Source: Arcicella rosea (GTDB lineage Bacteria > Bacteroidota > Bacteroidia > Cytophagales > Spirosomataceae). Taken from it: a stretch of 64,000 nucleotides of DNA. Positions 8,716-18,854 of this stretch are shown piece by piece. The translations under genes and the position numbers were made by a program. How positions within the stretch are numbered: the stretch's first letter is position 1; every line of letters starts with the position of its first letter. Location: the NCBI RefSeq assembly GCF_014204325.1, contig NZ_JACHKT010000024.1:1-64000 (forward strand). The letters are read 5' to 3'. Under the pieces are notes generated by a model. The model was given only the letters and a program-made list of their open reading frames with translations. It did no database searches and was not told the DNA's origin.

Positions 8716-11259
8716 TTATTCCTCTGTTGCAGTAGTTGCAAGAATTCTTGAAAGTGTTAATGTATCGCCTTCACCAGAGTAATCTGCTAAGATTACATCG
8801 CCATTGGCTAAATCACCTTTTAAAATTTCTTCAGCTACTGGATCCTCCAAATAACGTTGAATAGCACGATTTAGCGGTCTTGCACCATATTGAGAATCAT
8901 AACCTTTTTCAGCAATAAAGTCTTTTGCTTTTTCGGTCAATTCAACCGTATATCCAAGATTTGTAATACGAACAAACAACTTATTCAACATCAAGTCGAT
9001 GATTTGGTGAATATGTTCACGTTCTAATGAATTAAACACAATTACATCATCCAAACGGTTCAAGAACTCTGGAGAGAAAGCCTTTTTCAAAGCATTCTGA
9101 ATAGTTCCTTTCATCGCTTCATCTACTCCATCAACTTTAGTTTTTGTAGAAAAACCAATGCCAGTTCCGAAGTCTTTCAAATCTCTTGCACCGATATTTG
9201 AAGTCATGATAATGATTGTATTTCGGAAATCTACTCTTCTTCCCAAACCATCAGTCAAAATACCATCATCTAATACTTGCAACAAGATATTAAATACATC
9301 TGGGTGAGCTTTCTCGATTTCATCTAATAATACAACCGCATAAGGTTTACGACGAATCTTTTCTGTCAATTGTCCACCTTCTTCATAACCAACGTATCCC
9401 GGAGGAGCTCCAACTAAACGAGATACACTGAATTTCTCCATGTACTCACTCATGTCAATTCTCACTAAGGCATCATCTTTATCAAATAAATATGTTGCTA
9501 AAACCTTCGCTAATTCTGTTTTACCTACACCTGTTGGTCCCAAGAAAATAAATGAACCGATTGGTTTTTTAGGATCTTTTAAGCCAACTCTAGTACGTTG
9601 AATCGCTTTTACAAGTTTAGCAATCGCAGGATTTTGTCCGATTACTTTTCCTTGTAATTCTTCATTCATGTTCAAAAGTTTTTGTCCTTCCGTAGCTGCT
9701 ACACGATTTACTGGAATACCAGTCATTTGTGCAATTACTTCGGCAACACTTTCTTCTGACACTGTATAACGACGACGTTTGGTATCTTCTTCCCAATCAC
9801 GTTTTGCACGGTCTAATTGGTCTAACAAACGTTTTTCACGGTCACGTAATTGAGCAGCTTCTTCGTATTTCTGCGATTTCACTACTGCATTTTTCTCTTT
9901 CTTGATATTTTCGATGGCTTCTTCCAAACGAACAATATCTTCAGGAACAGTAATATTTGAAATATGAACTCTCGCTCCTACTTCATCCATTACATCAATC
10001 GCTTTATCTGGCAAGAATCTATCAGAAATATAACGTTCAGATAATTTTACTGCTTGTTCAATTGCCTCATCTGTATAAGATACGTGGTGATGATCTTCGT
10101 ACTTATCTTTGATGTTATTCAAAATTTCAATGGTTTCTTCAATAGAAGTTGCATCTACCATTACTGTTTGGAAACGACGAGCCAAAGCACCATCTTTCTC
10201 AATGTATTGACGATACTCATCTAAAGTAGTAGCTCCGATAACTTGAATATCACCACGAGCCAAAGCTGGTTTGAACATATTTGAAGCATCCAAAGAACCC
10301 GAAGCTCCACCAGCACCGACAATCGTATGCAATTCATCAATGAACAAAATCACATCTGGTGATTTTTCCAATTCATTCATTACTGCTTTCATTCTTTCTT
10401 CAAACTGACCACGGTATTTTGTACCAGCCACTAACGAAGCCAAATCTAGCGTAACAACTCTTTTTCCAAATAAAACACGAGATACTTTTTTCTGAACAAT
10501 TCTTAATGCTAGACCTTCAGCAATAGCAGTTTTACCAACACCAGGCTCACCAATCAAGATTGGGTTGTTTTTCTTTCTACGAGAAAGAATTTGAGCTACT
10601 CTTTCTATTTCTTTTTCACGCCCAACAATTGGGTCTAATTTACCAGCTTCAGCAACTTTTGTTAAATCTCTACCAAAATTATCTAAAACAGGAGTTTTAG
10701 ACTTTTCTGTTCCTTTATTAGTAGTAGAACTTCCTCCAGCTGCATTCCCACTCGCAAACATTCTTGCATCATCATCGTTGTCATCTGTATCAGATGGCCC
10801 AGATTTGATATTAGGGTTTGATTGATATTCCACCATATCCTTAATTAATTCATAATGTATCTGGAACTTCTCAAGAATTTGCTTAGCCAAATTATCCTCA
10901 TCTCTGAGAATCGCCATTAATAAATGTTCCGTTCCAACAAGGTTAGTTTTAAAAATTCTTGCTTCCAAGTAGGTGACTCTCAACACTTTTTCGCATTGGC
11001 GAGAAAGCGGAATATCTTGCTTGTTTTTGATAGTGTACGTAGATCGAACCGTACTCTTTGTAGCTTGTTCTATAGTAACACGTAAATCATCAAGGCTTGT
11101 TCCACATTTTTTAATCAAATCAAGAGCAATGCCTTCGCCTTCTCTGATCATTCCTAAAATAAGATGTTCCGTCCCGATGTAATCATGCCCAAGCCTGATT
11201 GCCTCCTCACGTGCGAGTGAGATAACCTCTTTTACTCTGTTTGAAAATTTTGCCTCCAT
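8716..11259 (-). CDS. clpC: ATP-dependent Clp protease ATP-binding subunit ClpC
   Basis: An 847-residue Hsp100 unfoldase that feeds substrates to ClpP. Two Clp_N repeats occupy residues 1-140. The first AAA+ module has Walker A GEPGVGKT at 237-244 and Walker [10 protein letters not shown] middle region contains a UVR-like helix ([18 protein letters not shown]), diagnostic of ClpC rather than ClpA or ClpB. The second AAA+ module has Walker [13 protein letters not shown], Walker [15 protein letters not shown] and the sensor SNIGARDL. There is a Gly/Ser/Asp-rich linker at about 150-185. It is single-gene, with no clpP or mcsB adjacent. Confidence 0.95.
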   Translation of the reverse strand: MEAKFSNRVKEVISLAREEAIRLGHDYIGTEHLILGMIREGEGIALDLIKKCGTSLDDLRVTIEQATKSTVRSTYTIKNKQDIPLSRQCEKVLRVTYLEARIFKTNLVGTEHLLMAILRDEDNLAKQILEKFQIHYELIKDMVEYQSNPNIKSGPSDTDDNDDDARMFASGNAAGGSSTTNKGTEKSKTPVLDNFGRDLTKVAEAGKLDPIVGREKEIERVAQILSRRKKNNPILIGEPGVGKTAIAEGLALRIVQKKVSRVLFGKRVVTLDLASLVAGTKYRGQFEERMKAVMNELEKSPDVILFIDELHTIVGAGGASGSLDASNMFKPALARGDIQVIGATTLDEYRQYIEKDGALARRFQTVMVDATSIEETIEILNNIKDKYEDHHHVSYTDEAIEQAVKLSERYISDRFLPDKAIDVMDEVGARVHISNITVPEDIVRLEEAIENIKKEKNAVVKSQKYEEAAQLRDREKRLLDQLDRAKRDWEEDTKRRRYTVSEESVAEVIAQMTGIPVNRVAATEGQKLLNMNEELQGKVIGQNPAIAKLVKAIQRTRVGLKDPKKPIGSFIFLGPTGVGKTELAKVLATYLFDKDDALVRIDMSEYMEKFSVSRLVGAPPGYVGYEEGGQLTEKIRRKPYAVVLLDEIEKAHPDVFNILLQVLDDGILTDGLGRRVDFRNTIIIMTSNIGARDLKDFGTGIGFSTKTKVDGVDEAMKGTIQNALKKAFSPEFLNRLDDVIVFNSLEREHIHQIIDLMLNKLFVRITNLGYTVELTEKAKDFIAEKGYDSQYGARPLNRAIQRYLEDPVAEEILKGDLANGDVILADYSGEGDTLTLSRILATTATEE

Positions 11260-11417
11260 GCTTAGAGTTTTTGAGTTATAGCGTTATAAAACCTCAGAGT
11301 TCAGTTGGTAAGAGTGATGGGAAATTCCAATTATTCTTTACACTGAGGCTGAAGGTAATCTCTGTCTTTACTTAATAATTACTTTCAGTAAATATCTTCC
11401 AAATTAAATCTTTAACA

Positions 11418-12044
11418 CTAATTGATTATTGTTTGTTCATTTACGATTGAGCTTTGAAGTATCTTTAAAGATTGGCTTCCCTGACAAAATAGTAAATCGA
11501 GAATGGATAAATTGGGTACAAATTCACTGCCAAAGTTCTGCCGATAAGCGATTGGTTGGTAAATCCCATTCTCCAAAAAATTGGTTTTGGGATGAATTTT
11601 ACTCCTAAAATCCCCTTCTACATTCTTTTCGTATTTTTCTGTAAATATAATCTTTTTTTCGAGACGTAAAAGTTTAAGACAAATTGACAGTAATTCCAAA
11701 TTCAAATCGAACAAAAAGTCAGGCTTTTTTTCGATAATATTTTTAAAATATTCTGAATAATATTCAAAAAAAGGGGATTTCCCGTAGGCTGAATGAATTG
11801 CTCCCCAATGGCGGCGAATCCAATCTTGATGATATTCTATCTTTAAATCCCGAATTAATACTTTCGAATTTCCATTTTTTACTGGGATAGACAGCGTATC
11901 AATCTTATTAGTTGTCTGAATTATACAACGATTTCGGTAACTTTGTTTTTCGTAATACTCGTGTGCTTCAATAACAATATTGTCGTGTTGAAGTAAACTC
12001 ACAAAATATTCGAGGCTGGGTAAATATTGTAAATCAATTATCAT
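11418..12044 (-). CDS. WbqC family protein
   Basis: A 208-residue protein matching the WbqC-like family (PF08889): DLQYLPSLEYF at the start, YRNRCIIQTTNKIDTLSIPV, and the WIRRHWGAIHSAYGKSPFFEYY block, followed by a stretch ending NLSILDLLFCQG. WbqC proteins occur in O-antigen loci and beside unrelated genes in Bacteroidota; their biochemical function is not established, though an acyl- or aminotransfer role in polysaccharide synthesis has been suggested. It is transcribed divergently from the acyltransferase at 12138 across 93 bases. Confidence 0.85.
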   Translation of the reverse strand: MIIDLQYLPSLEYFVSLLQHDNIVIEAHEYYEKQSYRNRCIIQTTNKIDTLSIPVKNGNSKVLIRDLKIEYHQDWIRRHWGAIHSAYGKSPFFEYYSEYFKNIIEKKPDFLFDLNLELLSICLKLLRLEKKIIFTEKYEKNVEGDFRSKIHPKTNFLENGIYQPIAYRQNFGSEFVPNLSILDLLFCQGSQSLKILQSSIVNEQTIIN

Positions 12045-12137
12045 TTCTCTAAAATACAGTAGAATGATTTAATTTCAAATTTTTATAACAAAATCATTCT
12101 ATTTTCCAAGAAAAAATACAAATTCACAAAGGTTAAT

Positions 12138-12998
12138 ATGCTTTTCTTCAAGATTCTTTCTGTTTTACCATTTTGGGTGCTTTATGGCATTTCGGACTTT
12201 GCTTATTTTTTATTATTTAAAGTAATTAAGTACCGTAAAAAAATAGTAATCGAAAACCTTAGAAACTCTTTTCCTGAAAAAACAGCAGATGAAATCAATG
12301 AAATTGCTAAAGGCTTTTATCATCACTTAGCTGATGTTTTTATTGAATTCTTCAAAGGTATAAGTATTTCAGCAGAAGAAGTAACAGAGCGAGTGCAAGT
12401 AAATAATATTGAAGTTGTAAAAAAGTACTTGGATAATAACATTCCTATCATTTTTGTTGGCGGACACCAAGGAAATTGGGAATGGGCTATTCATTCTGTT
12501 AGCTTACAGGGCGTTAATTTAGATGTAGTTTATCAAAAACTTAGCAGCCCTTTTTTTGATAAACTTACTTATCAAATCAGAAGTCGTTTTGGAGCTTTTT
12601 TAGTAGAAAGAAAAGATACTATAAAAATAACGATTGAAAGGAAAGACAAAATCAGAGCTATTTGTTTAGCTGCCGACCAAATTCCTAGTCATTTGAAATC
12701 GGCATATTGGACAAACTTTCTAAATCAAGATTCTGCCTTTTTTACTGGACCAGAACGTATTGCTAGGAAGTTTGAATATCCAGTAATTTTTATGGAGTTT
12801 GTCAGGAAAAAGCGAGGATATTATGATATGAATCTTTCGGAAATTGCAAGTCCTCCCTACGAAAATCTTACTCCAAATGAAATTCTTGAGCGTTTTGTTC
12901 AAACACTAGATGCTTCGATTAAACAAAATCCGTCTTCTTACTTATGGTCGCATCGAAGATGGAAGCATAAAAGAAATCAAAACGATATAAACGCTTGA
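12138..12998 (+). CDS. Lipid A biosynthesis-type lysophospholipid acyltransferase
   Basis: A 286-residue member of the LpxL/HtrB family (LPLAT superfamily), which transfers secondary acyl chains to lipid A precursors at the inner membrane. It has an N-terminal membrane anchor (residues 1-30), KIVIENLRNSFPEK, the catalytic HX4E motif as HQGNWE near residue 114, and later DQIPS and FFTGPERIARKF, where the acyl-acceptor pocket is formed. The ending SYLWSHRRWKH is typical. Which acyl position or substrate it uses cannot be read. It is convergent with the YciO-like gene, only 22 bases apart. Confidence 0.9.
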   Translation: MLFFKILSVLPFWVLYGISDFAYFLLFKVIKYRKKIVIENLRNSFPEKTADEINEIAKGFYHHLADVFIEFFKGISISAEEVTERVQVNNIEVVKKYLDNNIPIIFVGGHQGNWEWAIHSVSLQGVNLDVVYQKLSSPFFDKLTYQIRSRFGAFLVERKDTIKITIERKDKIRAICLAADQIPSHLKSAYWTNFLNQDSAFFTGPERIARKFEYPVIFMEFVRKKRGYYDMNLSEIASPPYENLTPNEILERFVQTLDASIKQNPSSYLWSHRRWKHKRNQNDINA

Positions 12999-13020
12999 TT
13001 CATCAAAAGCTTTTTCATTT

Positions 13021-13644
13021 TTACAAGAATAGCGATAAATCACCAAGTCCTTGACGAATAATTTCAAAATCATCAGAAGTAGCATCCACAATTGTTGAAG
13101 GCATATTATTGCCATAACCGCCATCAATCACAATATCAACCTGATTTTGAAATTTCTCAAAAATCAATTCTGGATCAGTAGAGTATTCTACGATATTGTC
13201 ATCATCATAAATTGATGATGTAATAATAGGATTACCAAGTTCTTGAACAATTAACCTCGGAATTTCATTGTCGGGAATTCTAACTCCAACTGTTTTTTTA
13301 CTTTGTGATAATACTTTCGGTACTTTATTATTTCCTTCTAAAACAAAAGTAAATGGACCCGGCAACGCCTTTTTCATTAATTTAAAGCAAGTATTAGATA
13401 CTTTAGCATAATCTGCAATGTGGCTCAAATCATTACAAATAAATGAAAAATTATTCTTGCTTGGTTTTATTCCCTTGATTTGGCAAATTCTCTCAACAGC
13501 ACGAGTATTGTGAATATCGCAACCCATTCCATAAACAGTATCGGTAGGATAAATAATTACGCCACCATTTTTTAGGCAGTCAACAATATGATTTATTCTT
13601 TTCATATCGGTGCCTTTTTCGTATAATTTTATAAATTCAGCCAT
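13021..13644 (-). CDS. YciO/YrdC/Sua5-family protein (L-threonylcarbamoyladenylate synthase-like)
   Basis: A 207-residue YrdC-fold protein. The N-terminal [16 protein letters not shown] and the [14 protein letters not shown] block are the nucleotide/threonine-binding region. [16 protein letters not shown] and VGVRIPDN follow, and the end ([20 protein letters not shown]) closes the domain. YrdC and Sua5 make threonylcarbamoyl-AMP for the t6A37 modification of tRNA. The KPSKNNF sequence, instead of KxRP, suggests the YciO branch, whose role is less certain. It is divergent from the GT4 gene at 13689. Confidence 0.85.
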   Translation of the reverse strand: MAEFIKLYEKGTDMKRINHIVDCLKNGGVIIYPTDTVYGMGCDIHNTRAVERICQIKGIKPSKNNFSFICNDLSHIADYAKVSNTCFKLMKKALPGPFTFVLEGNNKVPKVLSQSKKTVGVRIPDNEIPRLIVQELGNPIITSSIYDDDNIVEYSTDPELIFEKFQNQVDIVIDGGYGNNMPSTIVDATSDDFEIIRQGLGDLSLFL

Positions 13645-13688
13645 AGTTTTTATCAGATTGTTTAATTTCTTGTACCTAAAATAACAAA

Positions 13689-14816
13689 ATGTTCGCCTCT
13701 AAAACATCAAATAAAATAATAAAAGTACTTCATATTGCAACGGGAAACTATTCTCCCAGAGTCATTAAAGAAGTAAGCACCTTATCTGAAGACTATGAAG
13801 TATATGTAATTCAAGCTGTTAGGCTTGATGACGATGAACCAAAAGCCCATTTTTACCACATCAATTATTATCCGCAACTTTGGAAAAGAATCTGTTTTAA
13901 TTTCCCTAAAATCCTGTTTTGGTATTTTAAAGTTCGTCCCAAAATCGTTCACATTCATGTGATTGAGTTAATTCCGATTGCTTATCTATTTTCTTTACTC
14001 AAGACAAAAATCATTTTTGACATCTATGAAGATTTTCATAAAAAGCTTCCAACAAAGCTGAAAAGCAAGATTCTTATATCATTGTTTTCATATTTTGACA
14101 AACTTGCTTCCAAACATTTCAACCTAATTTTTGCTGAAAACACTTATCTGACAAGTTATCTCAACATCAGAAAAAATCATGAAGTCATTTTAAATTATCC
14201 TAGAAAAGATGATTTTGAATTTATCCATTTCCAATTTAATATTTTAGAACCAGAGATTTTTTACATCGGACAAATCTCCGTTAATCGATGTATTGAACAA
14301 CTCTTGGAGTCAATCTATCTATTAAAAAAGCTTTACCCAAACATCAAATTGAATTTGTTTGGATATTTTTCAAGCAATGATTTCCCTAAAAAACTGGAAG
14401 TTTTAATAAAAGAGTATGATTTAGAAGGAAATATTTTAGTGTATGGAATGACGTCCTTTAAAGAAGCAGCCGAAATTGCTAAAAATGCTTTTGTTGGAAT
14501 CGCTTTACTCAAAGATATTGGTGATTACAGTATTTCCTATCCTACCAAAATGTTTGAATACATGGCTTCGGGTTTGCCTGTAATTACTTCAAATTTTGAA
14601 CATTGTTTATCGGTAATTAATTCCACAAAATCAGGATTCAGTGTAAATCCTGAAAGTACTCAAGAGATTTTTGAAGCCATTCATTGGTTTATTCAAAACC
14701 CAAAAGAAGCGAAAGAAATGGGGAATTTAGGTAAAGAAGCGATCCGAAAACAATATAATTGGGAAAGCGAAGCTAAAAAGCTAGTAGAGTTCTATCATAA
14801 AGTATTAATTGATTAA
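13689..14816 (+). CDS. Glycosyltransferase family 4
   Basis: A 375-residue GT-B fold glycosyltransferase. The C-terminal half carries the family 4 features: [20 protein letters not shown] near residue 195, NLFGYF, and the [17 protein letters not shown] block with the donor-binding acidic residue of the EX7E motif. The N-terminal half has [14 protein letters not shown] and [13 protein letters not shown]. Donor and acceptor are unknown. It stands alone with no other sugar gene on its strand, and its stop codon overlaps that of the convergent GT2 gene. Confidence 0.85.
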   Translation: MFASKTSNKIIKVLHIATGNYSPRVIKEVSTLSEDYEVYVIQAVRLDDDEPKAHFYHINYYPQLWKRICFNFPKILFWYFKVRPKIVHIHVIELIPIAYLFSLLKTKIIFDIYEDFHKKLPTKLKSKILISLFSYFDKLASKHFNLIFAENTYLTSYLNIRKNHEVILNYPRKDDFEFIHFQFNILEPEIFYIGQISVNRCIEQLLESIYLLKKLYPNIKLNLFGYFSSNDFPKKLEVLIKEYDLEGNILVYGMTSFKEAAEIAKNAFVGIALLKDIGDYSISYPTKMFEYMASGLPVITSNFEHCLSVINSTKSGFSVNPESTQEIFEAIHWFIQNPKEAKEMGNLGKEAIRKQYNWESEAKKLVEFYHKVLID

Positions 14817-15760
14817 GCTCTGAATTGGTTGTATTTCAAATATATAAAATTCAATGGAATCCTTTTTTGAATTATTACAGAAAGCAATTTACTCTTAAAA
14901 GTATGTCCTTTTAATTCAATCAACATTTTTATTACTTCTTCTCCTGCCTCAAAATCCTCTGTAAAAACACATTGTTTTAACACTAAATGAAGTCTTTTGA
15001 TAAGTACTTTATTTTCAGTTTCATTGCGATTTAAGCTTAATATTTTAGCACAAACTTTTACGGTTGAAACAACCAAAGGATTCTCTTTTTGAACAAATCT
15101 GGAAGAAAGTGAAGTAGATACTTTTCGTTGAAAAGTTAAGATTTCTGGCAAATAAGCATACTCCCAATTTCTTGATGACCGAATCCAAAAATCGAAATCT
15201 TCGTAGGATAATGTTTCATCATAGCCATTCAAACTATCTAATACCTCGTTTTTTATCATCATCGTAGAAGGTAAAATAAAAGATTGTTCAATCAATTTTG
15301 AATAAATATTTCCTTCTGGAATACTTTGGTTTTTATCATATAAAGTGCTCAAAGTTTTTCCTTGCTCATCTATAAAAATGGCATTTGAAAACACTACACC
15401 ATACGAATTACTCAATGATTCAAAATACCTTACTTGCTTTTCTATTCTGGTCTTTTCTAAGACATCATCAGTCGATAAATCAATGATATACTTCCCTTTA
15501 GCCAATAAAAGTGCTTGATTGAATGATTTACAATTGCCAATATTTTTTTCATTAAAAATCCATTGAACAGATGGATAATCTTGCATAAAAGCAAGTAGTT
15601 TTTGCTGACTATCATCTTCGCTCGCATCATCAACTACAATTAATTGAATAGCTTGATAAGTTTGATGAACTACTGAAGTAAGCGATTCTAGAAGAAATGC
15701 GGAATGATTATAACAGATGGCAATGACAGTAACAATAGGTTGTTTTTCAGGATTTTCCAT
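14813..15760 (-). CDS. Glycosyltransferase family 2
   Basis: A 315-residue GT-A fold enzyme. It begins with PIVTVIAICYNHSAFLLESL, followed by QLIVVDDASEDDS, and has a DLSTDD acidic motif near residue 95 in place of DXD. The middle has SYEDFDFWIRSSR. The C-terminal 80 residues are helical and without a recognised domain. It follows yihY with a 21-base gap and probably ends an operon of mltG, thioesterase, yihY and this gene. Its stop codon overlaps that of the GT4 gene opposite. Specificity is unknown. Confidence 0.85.
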   Translation of the reverse strand: MENPEKQPIVTVIAICYNHSAFLLESLTSVVHQTYQAIQLIVVDDASEDDSQQKLLAFMQDYPSVQWIFNEKNIGNCKSFNQALLLAKGKYIIDLSTDDVLEKTRIEKQVRYFESLSNSYGVVFSNAIFIDEQGKTLSTLYDKNQSIPEGNIYSKLIEQSFILPSTMMIKNEVLDSLNGYDETLSYEDFDFWIRSSRNWEYAYLPEILTFQRKVSTSLSSRFVQKENPLVVSTVKVCAKILSLNRNETENKVLIKRLHLVLKQCVFTEDFEAGEEVIKMLIELKGHTFKSKLLSVIIQKRIPLNFIYLKYNQFRA

Positions 15761-15781
15761 CGTGTAGAAGTAACTGTTTAA

Positions 15782-16723
15782 TTATGTTTCTGTTTCAATG
15801 ACTTTTTTAGATTCGGTTGAACCGTATAAAGTTTCTGCAATACTTGCATTGATTTCAAAACCTAAAATCAAAACTAAAGCAACCAAATACAGCCAAACCA
15901 TTAAGGCGATAAAAGTACCAATTGCACCATAAAGTTTATTGTACGTTGCAAAGTTTGAAAGGTAATAAGAAAACAAATTTGAAATAAGTATCGTAAGAAT
16001 TGAAGCCGTGATAGAACCTGCATTGATAAATTTCCATTTTTTATGTATGGCAGGTGCCCAATAATAAATGATGGAAATCGTGATAAAGAACACTAAAAAT
16101 ATTACCAGATATGTAAGTAATTGTAAGGCGTAAAAAGTAAAATCTCGATTCATAATTCCTTCATCAAACAAGAAATCTACCATCAATCGACCCACAATCA
16201 AGAATCCTATCGCTACAATTAATACAAAAGTGAGTAGGAAATTCAACATCACTGCTATCAGCCTTGCTTGAATAAAACCACGTTGTTCTGAGGTTTTATA
16301 CGTCAAATTAAAAGCCCGCATCAAAGCCATCATTCCACTTGTAGAAGCGTATAATGCAAAAATAAATCCCAGCGAAAGTACTCCTCCACGTGGTTTACTT
16401 ACTATCTCAATAATGGTTTCTTGTGCTTCGTGGAAAATTCCTTTGGGCAATACTTCTGAAAGTAAAGCAATAATTTTTAAATCAAGATGATTGACAGGAA
16501 TATAGGGAATTAGTGAGAAAAGGAAAATTATCGTCGGGAAAATCGCTAAAGTAAAATTATAAGCCACAGCCGCAGCACGAACATCAATATCAAACTGAAG
16601 AATTTTATTAATTAGTACTTCTAATACTTGATACAAAGTTTTTGCTGCATTTTCTAAATGATAAATCTTTAAGAAAAGGCGAAAACGGTAATAGAGTTCT
16701 GTATGTTTTATTTTTTCTAGCAT
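15782..16723 (-). CDS. YihY/BrkB-family inner membrane protein
   Basis: A 313-residue membrane protein with about six helices. It has the family landmarks DIDVRAAAVAYNFTLAIFPTIIFLFSLI near residue 50, the YASTSGMMALMRAFNLTYKT segment, and KLYGAIGTFIALMVWLYL in the last helices. The family was once called ribonuclease BN, but that is a misassignment, since RNase BN is a different gene. The real function is unknown. It lies 19 bases downstream of the thioesterase and 21 bases upstream of the GT2 gene. Confidence 0.88.
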   Translation of the reverse strand: MLEKIKHTELYYRFRLFLKIYHLENAAKTLYQVLEVLINKILQFDIDVRAAAVAYNFTLAIFPTIIFLFSLIPYIPVNHLDLKIIALLSEVLPKGIFHEAQETIIEIVSKPRGGVLSLGFIFALYASTSGMMALMRAFNLTYKTSEQRGFIQARLIAVMLNFLLTFVLIVAIGFLIVGRLMVDFLFDEGIMNRDFTFYALQLLTYLVIFLVFFITISIIYYWAPAIHKKWKFINAGSITASILTILISNLFSYYLSNFATYNKLYGAIGTFIALMVWLYLVALVLILGFEINASIAETLYGSTESKKVIETET

Positions 16724-16742
16724 TTATAATTTTTATAACCAA

Positions 16743-17150
16743 CTAAGCAAAAAATGGGCTTAATCGGTCTAACAATTCTTTCGGGGCTGTTGTTAATCTA
16801 TTATTTTCCATCTTTACAAAGACCAAAGTAGTTTCACCTTTGTGTACCAAAGTACCTTTGCTATTGAGAATTTCATAAAAGAAAACTACTCTAGCTGCTG
16901 GAATGTTTTTAATAGTAGTGCGTATAGTCAACAAATCATCGTACAAAGCAGGAGCAATAAACTTAGAAGTATTTTCATAAACGGGCATCATCACGCCAGA
17001 ATCCTCCATTTCTTTATAGCTAAAGCCCAAACTTCTTAATGCCTCTACCCTACCTATTTCATAAAGTCTTGCATAGTTTCCATAATATACATAACCCATT
17101 TGGTCGGTATCTGCGTAGCGTACTCTGTATTGATAATCGTGTTGGTACAT
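16743..17150 (-). CDS. YbgC-type acyl-CoA thioesterase
   Basis: A 135-residue hotdog-fold 4HBT protein. RVRYADTDQMGYVYYGNYARLYEIGRVEALR contains the catalytic aspartate and the alpha-helix typical of YbgC and 4-hydroxybenzoyl-CoA thioesterases. It hydrolyses acyl-CoA; YbgC acts on short or long acyl-CoA and associates with phospholipid synthesis enzymes. The sequence is complete at the usual length. It lies between mltG and yihY on the same strand. A large palindromic repeat occupies the 172 bases upstream. Confidence 0.9.
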   Translation of the reverse strand: MYQHDYQYRVRYADTDQMGYVYYGNYARLYEIGRVEALRSLGFSYKEMEDSGVMMPVYENTSKFIAPALYDDLLTIRTTIKNIPAARVVFFYEILNSKGTLVHKGETTLVFVKMENNRLTTAPKELLDRLSPFFA

Positions 17151-17180
17151 TGTTTGATTTTTTATTAGCTGTGAGGAATT

Positions 17181-17317
17181 AGCTTTGAGCTTTGAGTTGT
17201 GAGCAATGAGCTTTGGGCTAATTAGCTAGCTTTCTGCATTGCCCAAAAGCTATAATTGTTTAGTCTTCAACTATCTTTTGCTCAAAGCTCATAGCTCACA
17301 ACTCAAAGCTGACAGCT
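17181..17317. repeat. Long imperfect palindrome (REP-like) between mltG and thioesterase genes
   Basis: Arms of 35 bases, 17181-17215 and 17283-17317, are inverted complements with about four mismatches. They are built from repeats of AGCTTTGAG, GTTGTGAG and CAATGAG. A second nested pair (TTGGGC near 17214 and GCCCAA near 17241) sits inside, and the outer flank (TTAGCTGTGAG near 17165 and its counterpart near 17313-17325) extends the fold. The element abuts the mltG stop codon at 17323. Confidence 0.85.
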
Positions 17318-17322
17318 CTCAG

Positions 17323-18363
17323 CTATTTCCTAATATTCAATTTATTCAAAGCTTCCTGATAAATGCGAGCATTGTTCAAATGGTCTTTGAATGTTTCGGC
17401 AAAATTATGGTAGCCAGAAAAATCTTCTTTAGCACAGAAGTACATATACTTATGATGCTCATAATTCAAGACGGCATCAATAGATGCTAAGTCTGGCAAG
17501 TTGATTGGACCGGGAGGCAAACCAACAACACGGTAAGTATTGTAAGGTGAATTTATTTGCAATAATGTCTTAGTTACTCTTTTAATAGAAAAATCTTGAT
17601 GGGCAAAAATAACGGTAGGGTCTGCCCCTAATGGCATATTGGTATTCAAACGATTCATGTAAACCCCTGCTACTCTTGGCTTTTCATCTGCTTTTTTTGT
17701 TTCAGCCTCTACAATCGAAGCCATGATTTGTGCTCTGATTGGGTCTAAACCAATGGCTGTTGCTTTTCTCTTGCGTTCTTCCGTCCAAAATTTATCATAC
17801 CAAGTTTTCATGGTATTCATTAACTCATCGGGACTTGTATTCCAATATACTTCATACGTATTTGGCAAGAACATACACATAATTGTTTCTTTGGTAAATC
17901 CGTACTTTCTCGCAACGGCAGTATCTTCTAACATTGTTGCCAAAGCGGTAGAATCAAATTCAAAACGATTACCAATTTTATGCACTAAATCTTTTTTCAA
18001 ACGAATGTTATTAAAAGTAAGTTTAATGGCATCTTGGTTTCCAGAACGAAGTTTTTTGATTACTTCATAATTGCCCATGTCGGCTTTAATGACGTAACGT
18101 CCTTCACGAACATTATCTTTATACTTCAATAATTTTGCTAAAAACTTGAATGACAATTCGTCTTTAACAATCTTATGTTTACTCAAAGAATCCCAAACGG
18201 TTTCAAAAGTTGCTCCTTTCGGAATCAAAAGGGCAAAGCCTTTTTTCTCATCTACTTCGTAATTAGGCGTTTTTGTAATTTGCCAAATGTAATATGAAAA
18301 CATTGTCGCAAATAAGGCGAATGCGAGAAAGAAGTAGCGTAATAATTTATTGTTTTGTTGCAT
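17323..18363 (-). CDS. mltG: Endolytic murein transglycosylase MltG
   Basis: A 346-residue YceG-like protein with an N-terminal membrane anchor (residues 9-27) and a periplasmic domain. MltG cuts nascent glycan strands and helps set their length. The catalytic glutamate lies in IMASIVEAETKKADEKP, followed by VAGVYMNRLNTNMPLGADPTV and VVGLPPGPINLPDLASIDA, all highly conserved. The N-terminal LysM-like segment (FALLIPKGATFETVWDSLSK) is also present. It is the first gene of the likely operon mltG-thioesterase-yihY-GT2, with a repeat between it and the next gene. Confidence 0.93.
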   Translation of the reverse strand: MQQNNKLLRYFFLAFALFATMFSYYIWQITKTPNYEVDEKKGFALLIPKGATFETVWDSLSKHKIVKDELSFKFLAKLLKYKDNVREGRYVIKADMGNYEVIKKLRSGNQDAIKLTFNNIRLKKDLVHKIGNRFEFDSTALATMLEDTAVARKYGFTKETIMCMFLPNTYEVYWNTSPDELMNTMKTWYDKFWTEERKRKATAIGLDPIRAQIMASIVEAETKKADEKPRVAGVYMNRLNTNMPLGADPTVIFAHQDFSIKRVTKTLLQINSPYNTYRVVGLPPGPINLPDLASIDAVLNYEHHKYMYFCAKEDFSGYHNFAETFKDHLNNARIYQEALNKLNIRK

Positions 18364-18503
18364 TGTAATGATAATGAAGTAAACGAAAGCGTTTTTTTAA
18401 ATGATTGTTTTATTTTAATGATATGTTTTTTTAGAATTGCGGTAACTTAATCTATCCAATTCTCATAGACTAGTCTTTCAATCCTCATCATCTAATAAAT
18501 ACT

Positions 18504-18752
18504 TTATTCTGCCCATGAAGTATCAATGTCTTTATTTGTTCTTGATTCTTCAATTATTTTTATCAATTCATCGCTTGTCTCTGGTAAATCAAGGCTTCCT
18601 GCTAAAGCATAAAAAGCCTTTTCATCCGAAACTTTATCAGTTGTATCTATTTCACTAGCACTAATTCTAAATTTAGCTTTCAACCTTTTAGCCAAATCTA
18701 TAAAAAGCTGATAATCTGCCTGAGAACTTGGTTCAATGATGATTGTATTCAT
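18504..18752 (-). CDS. Small protein of unknown function (antitoxin-like)
   Basis: An 82-residue acidic protein starting with NTIIIEPSSQADYQLFIDLAKRLK and ending with an acidic tail (TNKDIDTSWAE). This resembles the short antitoxin-like proteins common in Bacteroidota and cyanobacteria, which usually precede a RelE or PIN toxin. No toxin gene is adjacent: the neighbours are mltG downstream and the dehydrogenase upstream. The assignment to an antitoxin role is only a resemblance. The remaining bases on either side (18364-18503 and 18753-18854) hold no other gene. Confidence 0.6.
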   Translation of the reverse strand: MNTIIIEPSSQADYQLFIDLAKRLKAKFRISASEIDTTDKVSDEKAFYALAGSLDLPETSDELIKIIEESRTNKDIDTSWAE

Positions 18753-18854
18753 ATTTTTAAAATAATGTTGTTTTTCAATAAAGTTACAATACTGTAATTA
18801 TTGCAAAAGAAACCCTAAAACCACCATTAAAGATAAAACATTTTACCGCTATCC

